A DNA stretch of 64,000 nucleotides from NCBI GenBank assembly GCA_018402345.1, contig JAGYIV010000011.1:27170-91169 (forward strand), in the 5' to 3' direction. Below, piece after piece: positions 46,791 through 57,347 of the stretch; position 1 is the stretch's first letter, and each line of letters begins with the position of its first letter. The notes beneath the pieces were generated by a model. That model ran no database searches. It was not told the origin of the DNA and worked only from the letters and a program-made list of their open reading frames with translations. This DNA is from Terrimicrobiaceae bacterium. Lineage in GTDB: Bacteria > Verrucomicrobiota > Verrucomicrobiia > Chthoniobacterales > Terrimicrobiaceae. Both the position numbers and the translations under genes were made by a program.

Positions 46791-46895
46791 ATACGTTTTT
46801 GATTTTTGAAAGCATGTTGTTGTTCATAGACAAGCACTGGAAATTTGATGTGACGGATGTGAATTTTTTGGAACAGGAGGTGCTGTGTTGCTCGA

Positions 46896-48064
46896 ATGAC
46901 ACACGGTCGCTTCATCCTCTCCCAAATTCTCGATTTGGTTCATCGCGAAACCCTCTCCCGACTCTCGGCGCGGTTCAACGCCGAGTCTCGCGTGCGACAT
47001 TTCGGAGTTCGCCAGCAGTTGATTTGCATGGTGTTCGCGCAATTGACCTGGCGCGAGGGTTGCGGGATATCGAAGCGTGTTTGAATGCCAAGCCCGATGC
47101 GCTCTACCACTTGGGCTTCCGAGAACCGGTCGCCAAGTCCACGCTGGCGGATGCCAACGAAGGGCGCGACTGGCGGCTTTGGCAGGCATTGGCCATGGGG
47201 TTGATCAACAAAGCACGGCGTCTTTATGCGGGCGAGGAGTTGGGGGTGGACTTGGAAAACACGGTTTACGCTTTGGACTCGAGCACGATCGACTTGTCGA
47301 TGACGTTGTTTCCGTGGGCGACATTCCGCTCGACCAAGAGCGCGATCAAGATTCACACCCAACTCGATTTGCGGGGGCCAATCCCGGTTTGCGTCTTTGT
47401 ATCCCCAGCCGGTCTGCACGATGTGAACTTTTTGGACAAGTTGAGCTTCGAGGCGGGGGCCATTTACCTGTTCGACAAAGGCTATACCGACTTTCAGCGA
47501 CTCTATCGCATCGCCGCATCGGGAGCGTTTTTCGTTACCCGAGCCAAAGACAATTTGCGCTTTTCGCGGCATGCGTCTCGTCCTGTGGACAAATCGGCCG
47601 GGCTCAAAAGCGATCATGTGGGGAAATTTGCTTTGCCCAAAGCACGCAGAGACTTCCCGATGCCACTGCGGCGCATCCGATATTTCGACGAAAAACAGCA
47701 ACGGTTTTTGGTCTTTCTGACCAACCACATGGAGATGTCGGCCATCACAGCTGCGTTGCTTTACAAGAAGCGCTGGGACATCGAGTTGTTTTTCAAATGG
47801 GTCAAAGGCAACCTGCGCTTGAAGCATTATTTTGGGACAAGTCCGAATGCGGTGAAAACGCAAATCTGGATCGCGGTGACGACATATCTGCTCGTGGCGA
47901 TCGTGCGCAAGGAACTCAAATTGACTGGTGCTCCCAGCACAACTCTGCAGATTTTGAGTGTTCACCCGTTTGAAAAGATGCCTTTGCATGAGTTACTTAT
48001 GGATCAGGAGTTCAGAAAACCCGAGGCTCCGGAGTGCAACCAAATGGAGCTGTTTGACTTATAA
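46896..48064 (+). pseudogene. IS4-family transposase, frameshifted near codon 52
   Basis: The N-terminal DUF4372 domain starts at ATG 46896 (MTHGRFILSQILDLVHRETLSRL...) and continues through QLICMVFAQLTWREG; the remaining protein (LRDIEACLNAKPDALYHLGFREPVAKSTLADANEGRDW, then DDE motifs) is in another frame. The join is at GAGGG/TTGCGG near 47055, where one base is missing. DDE residues: YALDSSTIDL, FDKGYTDFQRLY, and the Y-x-x-RWDIELFFKWVKGNLRL signature. The frame containing the C-terminal part opens at 46799, but that N terminus has no family similarity. Target ends and duplications are intact, so loss is recent, or it is a sequence error. Confidence 0.85.
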
Positions 48065-48077
48065 CCGGACAGTAGTG
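48062..48077 (+). repeat. Right terminal inverted repeat of the IS
   Basis: TAACCGGACAGTAGTG, perfect complement of the left end; the first three bases are the transposase stop codon. Confidence 0.9.
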
Positions 48078-48085
48078 GGTGAAAC
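48078..48085 (+). repeat. Right 8-bp target-site duplication of the IS
   Basis: GGTGAAAC, identical to 46767-46774. Confidence 0.85.
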
Positions 48086-48127
48086 ATAACTCGTGTCTTC
48101 GTTGTCTGAACAAATGCCTCGGTTTCG

Positions 48128-48591
48128 ATAACCGCTGTTCTCTCGGAGACAACTCGTGTTCTCAAATCGATAACCGCTGTTCCCTCGGAGACAACTCGTG
48201 TTCTCAAATCGATAACCGCTGTTCTCTCGGAGACAACTCGTGTTCTCAAATCGATAACCGCTGTTCCCTCGGAGACAACTCGTGTTCTCAAATCGATAAC
48301 CGCTGTTCCCTCGGAGACAACTCGTGTTCTCAAATCGATAACCGCTGTTCCCTCGGAGACAACTCGTGTTCTCAAATCGATAACCGCTGTTCTCTCGGAG
48401 ACAACTCGTGTTCTCAAATCGATAACCGCTGTTCCCTCGGAGACAACTCGTGTTCTCAAATCGTTAACTGCTGTTCTCTCGGAGACAACTCGTGTTCTCA
48501 AATCGATAACCTCTGTTCCCTCGGAGACAACTCGTGTTCTCAAATCGTTAACTGCTGTTCTCTCGGAGACAACCCGTGTTCTCAAATCGAC
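48128..48591. repeat. Eleven-copy 42-bp tandem repeat built of two related 21-mers
   Basis: Copies start at 48151 and then every 42 bases to 48571, with almost no spacing variation. Each unit consists of two diverged 21-bp halves (AACTCGTGTTCTCAAATCGAT and AACCGCTGTTCTCTCGGAGAC share the frame TGTTCTC). It is open in several frames, for example a 14-residue Cys-containing repeat on the plus strand, but no ribosome-binding site or conserved start supports a gene. The IS inserted at its left edge. Confidence 0.88.
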
Positions 48592-48657
48592 AGCTCTAAA
48601 GTTCGAAATCCGGCAGGCTTAATTACCGGCAAAATGTAGCGGGGACCCCTTCAACTC

Positions 48658-48961
48658 CTCGTTCAGAGCTCCGTCGTCCTCGTTCAGAGCTCCGTCGTTC
48701 TCGTTCAAAGCTCCGTCGTTCTCGTTCAAAGCTCCGTCATCCTCGTTCAAAGCTCCGTCATCCTCGTTCGGAGATCCGTCGTCCTCGTTCGGAGCTCCGT
48801 CGTCCTCGTTCAGAGCTCCGTCGTCCTCGTTCAGAGCTCCGTCGTCCTCGTTCAGAGCTCCGTCGTCCTCGTTCAGAGCTCCGTCATCCTCGTTCGGAGC
48901 TCCGTCATCCTCGTTCAGAGCTCCGTCGTCCTCGTTCGGAGCTCCGTCATCTTCGCTCGGA
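48658..48961. repeat. Fourteen-copy 21-bp tandem repeat
   Basis: Units GTTCAGAGCTCCGTCGTCCTC begin at 48661 and recur exactly every 21 bases to 48934, with a partial fifteenth copy. Variation is limited to A/G in TCAGAGC/TCGGAGC/TCAAAGC and GTC/ATC. It has the same 21-bp period as the preceding 42-bp array and shares the TCGGAG core with its half unit. No coding signal. Confidence 0.9.
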
Positions 48962-49149
48962 GCGAAGCCAGGCGAAGAGAAAGCGCCCCAACGACCTCGA
49001 CGTCCCGCCAGTGGCCCAAAACAGTCGGGACGGCCATTATCCCCAAAAATCCTCCGCGCCCCTGCGTCTCTGCGGGCTGATATTCCGCCAACCCCGCTGA
49101 ATCCCCGTCACAGGTTGCCCTGCACTGCCACCTGTCGTGGCATCAAAAG
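48962..49149. other. Unique spacer after the 21-bp array
   Basis: No gene or clear signal in about 190 bases. With the arrays it separates the IS from the small reading frame at 49150. Confidence 0.5.
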
Positions 49150-49440
49150 GTGGACTCAGTGCATTCAATCCATACGGAACCAGCCACGCGCGGGATGCTC
49201 TTCTGGCTCGCAGGTGCCTCCTTGGCCTGCTTCGTCGGCTCGCTGATCGACATGCCTTTCATCCTCGTCCGGCTTCCGGCGGATTATTTCGACACCCGCT
49301 TGCCCCGCAACTTGATGAAACACCACCACCCGCTCGGGAACACGGTCGTAGACCCAATTGATGACAGCCCCCGCTTGGACGAGGCCGATTTATTGTCCTT
49401 AGATATGCCGATCATCGAAGTGGGGCCGCCGCCATGGTGA
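49150..49440 (+). CDS. Small membrane protein, possible gene remnant
   Basis: A 96-residue frame with one hydrophobic segment (about 16-37) followed by a VRLPADYFDTRLP stretch that reminds me of small PGPGW-type transmembrane proteins, and then an unrelated acidic, proline-ended tail. The first part looks family-like, the second does not. It may be a truncated remnant. No ribosome-binding site is evident. Low certainty. Confidence 0.35.
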   Translation: MDSVHSIHTEPATRGMLFWLAGASLACFVGSLIDMPFILVRLPADYFDTRLPRNLMKHHHPLGNTVVDPIDDSPRLDEADLLSLDMPIIEVGPPPW

Positions 49441-49618
49441 ATTCCCCCGCCTTGTAAACCGCCGATTTTTTTATCACCGTGGCGCATTTCAATCCACCCA
49501 TTGTAGCCATGAGATTCAGGCGTTGGGTGGCATCGAGATTTCGTTCGAGCAACTGCGGGCCGATACCAGCGCTGCAGCTCTCAGCCTTCCGTTCTGAAAA
49601 ACCTGTCCGAACTTCGGT
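49441..49618. other. Non-coding gap downstream of the PEP-CTERM gene
   Basis: About 180 bases between two convergent reading frames. A TTTTTTTA run near 49469 is present but I see no stable hairpin. No feature. Confidence 0.4.
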
Positions 49619-52600
49619 TCAAGCAGCCTCGCGGCGGCGTCCCCTCGCCCATGCCACGCCGGCTCCTGCGAGGAGCAGTGCCGCGGCCAGCCAGGTTTCG
49701 GGCTCGGGGACTGGGATTACCTGATATTGGAAGCCGCTGCCGAGGCCGAGTTGGAAGCCTGTCCCCACAAAACTGCTCCCGAAGTCGCTGTAGAAGCTGA
49801 TCCGATCAAGCTCCCCGCTGCCCAGTGCCCGGTTGAAGTAGATCTGGTCGGGGTTGTTTCCTGTGCCGCCGTTCCACAGCGTCGTGCCGGTCCAGTTGTG
49901 CACCGCCAGCGTGTAGCTTCCCATGAACAGATCCGCAAAGATCGCCACGACGCTTCCGGTGCCGAGGTCGATGACCGAGTTCGCCGAGAGCGTCAGTGCG
50001 CCGATTGTGTCGGTCACATTGCCACTGAACTCCAGCGTGCCGCCGGCGAGGTCGATGCCGGTGGAGTTCCCGATCGCGTCGTCGGCTGTCACAAGGAGCG
50101 AGCCGCCATTGACCGTGATATTCGTTGTGCTCCCGAGCGCCCCGGAAGCGTTGGCCTGGAGCGTGCCGGCATTGATCGTGGTGGTGCCGGTGTAGGAGTT
50201 GTTGCCTGAGAGGACGAGCGTGCCGGCGCCGTTCTTTGTGAGGGCGGTTGCTGCTCCGGCGTTAGACGAATTCAGGAGCCTCGCCGAAACGATCAAATCG
50301 GCAGCCGAACTGCTGGTGACATCGGCCACGTCAAAGATGCGGGTCACGCCGGCCGCATTATTGGCCAAGTGGACGCCATTATTGCCACTGGTTCCGCCAG
50401 CGGAAATATACGAGGCGGAGGCCCCTCCTACCGACACATCGCCGTTTAACGCGTAGGCTTGGAACCCCAAGGCGGCGCCATTGTAGGTGGTCAGGGTGCC
50501 GGCGTTCATGGTTAGCGCGCCAAGCGCGTTGTGGAACCCACCCACGGCGATTCCTGTGGTGTCGCCGGTCAGATTACCGGCCAAGGTAATCGGGGCATTT
50601 CCACCGCGTAGTGCCGCACTGTTATTCAGAACCAGCGTCGCGCCTGATGCCACAGACACCGACGAAATCGCGGTCAGGCGCTGGGTGTTGTCGTTGGCGG
50701 TGGTGGAGTTGCCGATCTGCAGCGTGCCGCCGTTCACGGCAAGGGTGCCTGAGATGGTGTTGCCGACTGCGCCGCCGGCAATGATCGTTGTGCCACTGCC
50801 ACTTTTGGTGATGTTGCCCGCACCTGTGATATTGCCTATCAGAGTGCTTGTGCCGGAGACTGGCGCGAAATCAAGGGTGCCACCGCTCACGGCGGTGCTT
50901 CCGTTGTAAGTCAGGCTGCCGGTGAGGCTGAGCGTGCCGGTGCCGTTTTTCGTGACTCCGCCGGGGCCGGAGACCACGCCGGAGATCGTGAGTGTGCGCC
51001 CTGTTTCGATATCCCATGTGGCGTTGTTCACCGTGATCGCGCCGCTGAGTGTGGCACTTTGGGTGGCCAGCACATTGTAGACGCTCATGTTGTTTGTGAT
51101 CGTGCCGGTGGCGTCGATTTTCAGGAGCGAGGAGCTATTGGATTGAGTCATGTCGCCGCTGCCTGCGGCAGAGGTGTTGCCGAGCACAAGAGTGCCAGCG
51201 CTGATCGTGGTGCCGCCGCTGTAGGTATTCGCACCGGCCAGCGACATGGTGCCGCTGCCGTTGAGTGTCAGAGCACCGGCACCCGAGATGACGCCTGAAA
51301 ATGTCTGCGAACCACTCTCGGCGACCGTGAGGGTTTGTCCCGAAGCCACAGCAACCACTCCGCCGGTCGCTCCCCCACCTCGCAGAGAGGCGATCGTTTC
51401 ACTGCTGTTGACTTGGAAGGTAGCTCCCGAGGCATCGGCGAGAGTCACGACGCCCGAGTCACTGATCGCATTGCCTCCCGAGATACGAAGTGTTCCCGCA
51501 TTGATTGTGGTGGTGCCGGTGTAGGCATTCGACCCCGAGAGCACCAGCGTGCCTGCCCCTTCCTTGGTGAGGCTGAAGGCCGACGCTGCCGATATTGCCG
51601 CCGACCGTGAGGTTGCCAGCTGTGACAGTAACCACTCGGGTGGCGCCGAGCGTTACGGCACCGGTGCCGAGGTTCAAATCATTTGTGCCGGTAAAGGCGA
51701 AGTCGCCATTCCAACTTTGGGCATTGTTTGTGGAGAGCGTGATGGCTCCGCCGCTGGTGTTGTTCAACGAACCACCAGTTATGACGAGAGTCCCACTCGA
51801 AATGGCGCCCGCGTTGTTGATCGCCAGCGTTCCAGAAGTCACGGTCGTGTTGCCGCCGTAGGAATTTGCGGCGTTGAGGGCAAGGGTGCCTCCCCCGGCC
51901 ATGGTGAGTCCGGCCCCCGCACCTGTGAGGGTCGCGCCGATATTGGTGGTCCCGCTGGCGGCGGTGACACTGTAAGTGGCGTCGCCGGTTTTGTTCGCCG
52001 TGATTGTGTGGGATCCATTGATCGAAACCCCGCTGTGCTCACGGCCAGAGAGCCGATCGTGTAGTTCGAGGAAATCACCGTCGCGAGGTTGGTTGGCGTG
52101 TCGCCCGCAAAGATCAAGTCGGAGTCCGCATCCAAATCCGCCCCCGAGAGCGTGGCCGAACCGTTTGAGGAGATGCTGAAATTCACCCCCGACCAATTAT
52201 TACTGGCCTCGCCTGTCCAGTAACGCCCGCTGGAGCTGAAGGCGACAACGAGGACCAATTGCGTCGCCGAGGATTGATCCAGCGTGAAAGTGAAGCCAGA
52301 CTGGAGCACGCTCGGATCGAGGCTCCACGAGGAATTGAGCCCCCCGGCGGCGGTGAGGAGGGTGAAGTTGCCGGCGTTCGCCGGACTCAGGAAATTGATA
52401 TTGATCGTGTTGGTGCCGCTCAGGGAGGCCGATCCACCGAAGTTCAAGCGGTCCGCCGAGGATCCGCTGAGATCGAAGACAAACGTGCTGTTGTTCAGTG
52501 TGAGGCCGCCCGAGGTCGTGATGTTGTTGGTCGCTCCATCGAGGAAGCTCAGAGTTGCCGTGCCGGCATCCAAGACCGAGGAACTGGAGGACAGGGCGTT

Positions 52601-55600
52601 CGCCCCATCAAAGACCACCGTTCCCGAATTTACCGTCGTCGCGCCTGTGTAGGAATTGCTTCCCGAGAGCACCAGCGTGCCTGCACCGCTCTTGCCGAGG
52701 CCGTAGCCTGTGCCGGAGATATCTCCGCCGACAGTCAGCGTGCTCGCACTCACTGTGACCGTCGAATTCGCCCCGAGCGTGACCGCACCGGTGCCCATGT
52801 TTAGCGTGTTCGACCCGGCGAAGGTGAAGTTGCCATTCCAGTGTTGCGCCTTGTTCCCGCTGAGTGTGCGGGCGGCGGTGACATCCAGTGTGCCGCTGTT
52901 GATCACGATGCTTCCCGACGCGCCGTCCAACGCCGAGTCGTTGCCAAGGATCAGGCGGCCGGTATTCAGCGTGACATCGCCGGTGAAGGTGTTCGAGCCC
53001 GAGATCGTGAGATCGCCGGCTCCGTTTTTTGTCAGTCCGCCGCTGTTGGACGAATCGATCACGCTCGCGAAGGCGATGTTTTCGCCATTGGTATCGATCA
53101 CGATGGCCGAGCCGCTGTTTTTAAAGCGTGCCGAGAAATCCTCGGTGATGCCGCTGCCATAGCGCAACGCGCCGCCTTCGAAGGTGAGGTTGCCCGTAGA
53201 GTTGAGCGCATTGGCGTTGTCGATCTGGATTGTGCCAGCGTTGAACACTGTGGCGCCGGTGTAGGTGTTGGCTCCTGTGAGAATCAAGTTGCCGCTGCCT
53301 GCTTGGATGAGGGCTCCCGTGCCTGAGATGACGGTGGCGAAATCGGTGCCTTGGGTAATGGTGTTCGAGCGGTTGAAGGCGAGCGTGGCATTGTTGACGA
53401 TCGCGCTGGCGGAGTCCAGTGACCCGGTGGTGCCGCCGTCGCCAAGCTGAAGTGTGCCGACACTGATTGTGGTGGTGCCGGTGTAGGAGTTGCTGCCTGA
53501 GAGGGCGAGCGTGCCGGCGCCGTTCTTGGTCAGGGCTGCGGTTGCTGCACCGGCGCCAGACGAATTCAGAAGCCTCGCCGAAACGATCAAATCGGCAGCC
53601 GAACTGCTGGTGACATCGGCCACGTCAAAGATGCGGGTCACGCCGGCCGCATTAGGGGCCAAGTGGACGCCATTATTGCCACTGGTTCCGCCAGCGGAGA
53701 TATACGATGCGGAGGACCCTCCCACCGACACATCGCCTTTTAAAGCGTAGGCTTGGAACGCCAAGGCGGCGCCATTGTAGGTGGTCAGGGTGCCGGCATT
53801 CAAGGTTACCGCGCCAAGCACGTTGTGGAACCCACCCACGGCGATTCCTGTGGTGTCGCCGGTCAGATTTCCGGCCAAGGTAATCGGGGCGAGTCCATCG
53901 CGTAGTGCCGCACTGTTATTCAGAACCAGCGTCGCGCCCGATGCCACAGACACCGAGGAAATCGCGGTCAGGCGCTGGGTGCTGTCGTTGGTTGTGGTGG
54001 AGTTGCCGATCTGCAGCGTGCCGCCGTTCACGGCAAGGGTGCCTGAGATGGTGTTGCCGTTAGCGCCGCCGGCAATGATCGTTGTGCCACTGCCACTTTT
54101 GGTGATGTTGCCCGCACCTGTGATATTGCCTATCAGAGTGCTTGTGCCGGAGACGGGCGCGAAATCAATGGTGCCACCGGTCACTGCAGTGCTTCCGGTG
54201 TAAGTCAGGCTGCCGGTGAGGCTGAGCGTGCCAGTGCCCTGCTTGGTCAAAGCCCCCGAACCGGTGACATTGCCGAAGCTGAGCAGGGTGGTGGAGGATC
54301 CACTGCCAGGAGTAACCGTGATCGTCGCACTGGATTCCAAGGTCACATCATTGATCACTTGGCTATTGGCGAAGCTGGCCGCGCCGAAATCCAGCGTCTG
54401 GCTGCTCTGAACCGATGTGCTGGTGCTCATCGCGCTCAACTCGATCTGGGTGGCGTTAATGATCCGGCGGATATAGGTTCCGCTGGGCAGAAAACCGTTG
54501 GTCACCGACTGACCGACGACCAAGCCAGCGGTGGAAGTGAGCGTCACTGCGGTGGCACTACCTGCCGTGCCCGCAGGCAAGGACACGGTCGCACTGCTGG
54601 CTGCCGCACTGCTGCGGCCGATCATCGTGTAGTTGCCCCCGTCCAGGACCAACCGCGACGCCGCACTGAAGGCATCTGCCAGCACATCCTGCCCCCCCGT
54701 CGCCGCCTGACCGGCGATCACGCTATAATTCGACACGATATTGCCCTCCGTGACGGTGGTGTCGCCCGACCAGTTGCTGAGCGCCACAGGGCCGCCTCCG
54801 GTGAAGGTGAGGCTCCCCAAGCCGGTTTTCGTGAGGGTGCCGCTCCCGGTGATTTGCGCCGAGGGCGAGACGCGGATGTCGCCAGAGGCACCAACAGCAT
54901 TGAAGGTGTGGGTGCCGGTTGGTGCCAGCACCACATCGAGGGGCTTGCTGGTGTCGAACTGCATGTCCTTGGTGCCGCTGCCATTGTAGGCGCCGAAGGC
55001 GTAGCCGTTCTGAATGTTGAGCGTCCCGCCGTTGGTCGTCTGGATCGTGCCGTCGTTGAAATTCAGTATCCCGTCCATCGCGTAGCGGGCGACATTGTTG
55101 TTGTTGCCATTGCCATTGAGCACGCCGATGCGGGCGGCGATGAGGGTGCCACCGTTGAGATTGTAGGTGTGGGTGCCGGTCGGATTTGGAGCACCGACGC
55201 CCTGCCCGATGGAGACGCCAAAGGAAGGATTGCCCACCGTGACCGTGCCAGCAGTTTGGGTAAAGGTGGTCGAGCCCGCGGTGGCGCTACCGGCGCTCCC
55301 AAGGGCAAACATGGTAGCTACGGTAATGTCGTTGCCGAAGGAAAAGAATGTGGCGCTGGTTGTCGGATTGCCCACAGAGATGGTGCCAGCCGCAATGCTT
55401 GTGGCCGTGAGCACCGTCGCGGCGTTTGCAGAGGTTGTATTGTCGATCTGGATGTTGGCAGTGCCCGCACCGGTGTCGGTGATCGCGCCGGTGACCGAGA
55501 GGCTTTGGCCGTCATTGATGTTGAGCGTGAGAGTGCCTGACGCATTCGCCAAGTCCACCGAAGCAGCGGCGGCAGCGGTGTTGATGTTGAATGTTCCGGT

Positions 55601-55789
55601 GCCAGTGAGGTTGGCCGCAGTCGCTGAGTCGGGAACGCCGGCACTCCAAGTGGCGGAACTCCAATTCGTGCCAGTGCCCGACCAGGTGGTCTGCCCGATG
55701 CTCGTTTGGCTGAGGGCGGCCATGGTGAAGATGACGCTTGCGATCAGGGTTGCGAAACGGCGGGGGGATTGGAAATTGCAGATTTTCAT
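49619..55789 (-). CDS. Giant autotransporter-associated beta-strand-repeat protein with PEP-CTERM signal (two frameshifts)
   Basis: Joined, the gene encodes about 2056 residues. It starts MKICNFQSPRRFATLIASVIFTMAA (signal peptide), then carries many PATR repeats of the form GSNSYTGTTTINAGTLQ, typical of passenger beta helices, and ends with VPEPETWLAAALLLAGAGVAW and a basic tail, a PEP-CTERM sorting signal read by exosortase. Frame breaks lie near 52030 (one G lost in a G-run) and near 51575 (one C extra in GGCCTTC). They compensate, so frames 49619-51544 and 51839-55789 are the same and only about 455 bases between them are shifted. No exosortase gene is in the window. A cell-surface or EPS-associated adhesin role is inferred. 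Confidence 0.85.
50165..50940 (-). repeat. Internal duplication in the PEP-CTERM gene, copy 1
   Basis: About 775 bases nearly identical to 53465-54230, offset by 3291-3294 bases, a multiple of three. Both copies encode the same PATR run (GTAQ..., GSGTTIIAGG, NGNTISGTLAVNGGTLQIGNST). Confidence 0.8.
53465..54230 (-). repeat. Internal duplication in the PEP-CTERM gene, copy 2
   Basis: Second copy of the block at 50165-50940. Recombination between copies would delete about 3.3 kb in frame, so this may be a length-variable surface protein. Confidence 0.8.
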
Positions 55790-56810
55790 GGAGTGATGCT
55801 TGGGGCGGGCTTGGGGGGTCTCTTGAAAGTGCTATTGAATATCAAACGGAATGCAACAATGCGCAATAAAACAATCAGAAAAAGGCCGTGTCAAATGGAA
55901 AGTTTTCAATCTTTTTCGTGCGATGGCATCCCAGAACCATGTTACCTGGTTGATCCATGGACGATAAAAGTTGCGCTTGTGCGGCACGATTTTTTGCTGT
56001 CCCTTTTGTGAACGCGCTCCTGAGTTCGTGGAGGAGTTGCACCCGGCGCCAAGGGGGGGCAAGGCGGGCCGTTCGGGATCGATGCGCGCTTGTATACAGC
56101 ACAAGTTCCTTCGAATGCCGGGTTGGTTTTTCATCTCAGGATGTGGCGTGGGGCTTACTGCCTTTCATAGAGCGCTTCCAGGGCGGCATGGAAGGAGCTT
56201 TGGTTTCCGATTGAACGCCGAGAGGGTTGGACAGAGACCAAAGTCTCCAATTCTGGTGATTTTCGAGGCCGCTTATTTAAATCAGGCGACCCGCCTGACA
56301 TCGAACGCTATACGCCAGCGGGCCTCCGACTTGGTGCCTGCGCCCCGGAAAGCGAGACGCCCGCACACCATTCCAGAAGTCCGAAAGCGATCGGATTTTG
56401 GTATGAGTCCGAAAATTTAGTCGGCCCCTTGGTTTTGGGTGATGCGGCGGGCGGTTTCCTCCTTTTGGCTGGCATCCCGGAAAGGTCTCGGGGAGCGTGC
56501 CCGCCCTCGGGCGCACCACCAATCGCCCCGCTGGGCGATTGGAAAAAAAATCCGGCCACCGGCTGGTCGAACCTCCCCTGTGAGGCGCGAGGCGCACCCG
56601 ACGGCATCCGAGACCGGGCGCTACCGCGCCACTTTCCGAAAGTCCAAACTAAAGTGGATATTGGTATTACCCCAGAAGACACCCTCGAAGCCTTCGTAGC
56701 TCCCGCCCTCCGAGCGCCAACTCGACGCTTTACGAAACAAAGCGCAATAATATTTATTGACATCTGAAACGACCCCTGCTGAAGTTAAAATTCCTTTTCT
56801 CGATCAAACC
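55790..56810. other. Non-coding region upstream of the PEP-CTERM gene and the sugar operon
   Basis: About 1 kb between divergent transcription units. Short frames on both strands carry no family-like sequence. It contains two diverged copies of a 33-bp element (56378-56410 and 56641-56673, sharing AAGTCC...GGAT-TTGGTAT) and a near-perfect hairpin CCAATCGCCC-CGCT-GGGCGATTGG (about 56521-56544) followed by eight A. I cannot assign promoters. Confidence 0.5.
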
Positions 56811-57347
56811 ATGAATGCAGAGCAAACATCCGAATCAAAACTTCCCTGTGACCTCGGAGCCACCTTCGGCGTTCTCGTCCTGCGCCTCTGGTTGGGCGTT
56901 CGAGCCATCCTTTCAGGCGTAGAAAAATACGCCGGCACCTCCACCTCGATCTCCCCGGTCTCGATCGACGGCGCATTGAACTCCTACGGCCTCACCGATG
57001 CGACGAGTGTAAAGGTCTACTCCTTTGCCAACTACCACGGCATCCCAAAGCCGCTCTACGACAAATTCCTCGCCGAGCCCCTCCTTCCGGACTGGGGCCT
57101 CAAAATTTACGACCAAATCCTTGGCCCCGCCTTCATCGCCCTCGGCCTGGCCCTTCTCCTCGGCGTCGCCACCCGCTTCACCCTGTTTGCCATGGGCCTT
57201 CTCTACACCAGCCTCACCGTGGGCCTCATCCTCATCAATGAGAACTCGGGCGTGGCCTGGCTCGCCATCCATATCGCCCTCATCGCCCTCATGCTCTTCC
57301 AAGTCAAACACAACAAACTCGAACTCACCGGAAAATGGAAACTGTAA
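56811..57347 (+). CDS. DoxX-like membrane protein
   Basis: A 178-residue integral membrane protein with four hydrophobic segments (about 15-40, 85-115, 120-140, 145-165) and the DoxX-type opening GVLVLRLWLGVRAILSGVEKYAG. Function is unknown; relatives are quinone- or thiol-related membrane subunits. The ATG at 56811 is preferred over a TTG at 56757. It overlaps the first Gfo/Idh gene by 13 bases, so it leads the operon. Confidence 0.8.
   Translation: MNAEQTSESKLPCDLGATFGVLVLRLWLGVRAILSGVEKYAGTSTSISPVSIDGALNSYGLTDATSVKVYSFANYHGIPKPLYDKFLAEPLLPDWGLKIYDQILGPAFIALGLALLLGVATRFTLFAMGLLYTSLTVGLILINENSGVAWLAIHIALIALMLFQVKHNKLELTGKWKL

Larger units (their letters stand above)
46775..48077 (+). mobile_element. 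IS4-family insertion sequence, about 1303 bp
   Basis: The ends are perfect 16-bp inverted repeats CACTACTGTCCGGTTA (46775-46790) and its complement (48062-48077). The element is flanked by the 8-bp duplication GGTGAAAC on both sides, a sign of recent or undisturbed transposition. It carries one transposase gene, DUF4372-type at the N terminus and DDE at the C terminus, like ISPepr1-group elements, which also use 7-8 bp duplications. The transposase stop codon TAA lies inside the right repeat. Confidence 0.9.

Noticed and set aside
48004..48639. Repetitive reading frames on both strands across the 42-bp array
   Set aside because: They are artefacts of the 14-codon repeat; no ribosome-binding site, and the plus-strand start lies in the IS target duplication.
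45240..48961. CRISPR array
   Set aside because: The arrays lack unique spacers between repeats and no cas gene is in the window.
54359..55540. Long plus-strand frame opposite the PEP-CTERM gene
   Set aside because: It is an antisense shadow of low-complexity Gly/Thr-rich coding sequence; no family match to any part.
56521..56552. Intrinsic terminator at the CCAATCGCCC hairpin
   Set aside because: The hairpin is followed by A on the plus strand and preceded by T on the minus strand, the wrong side for termination on either.
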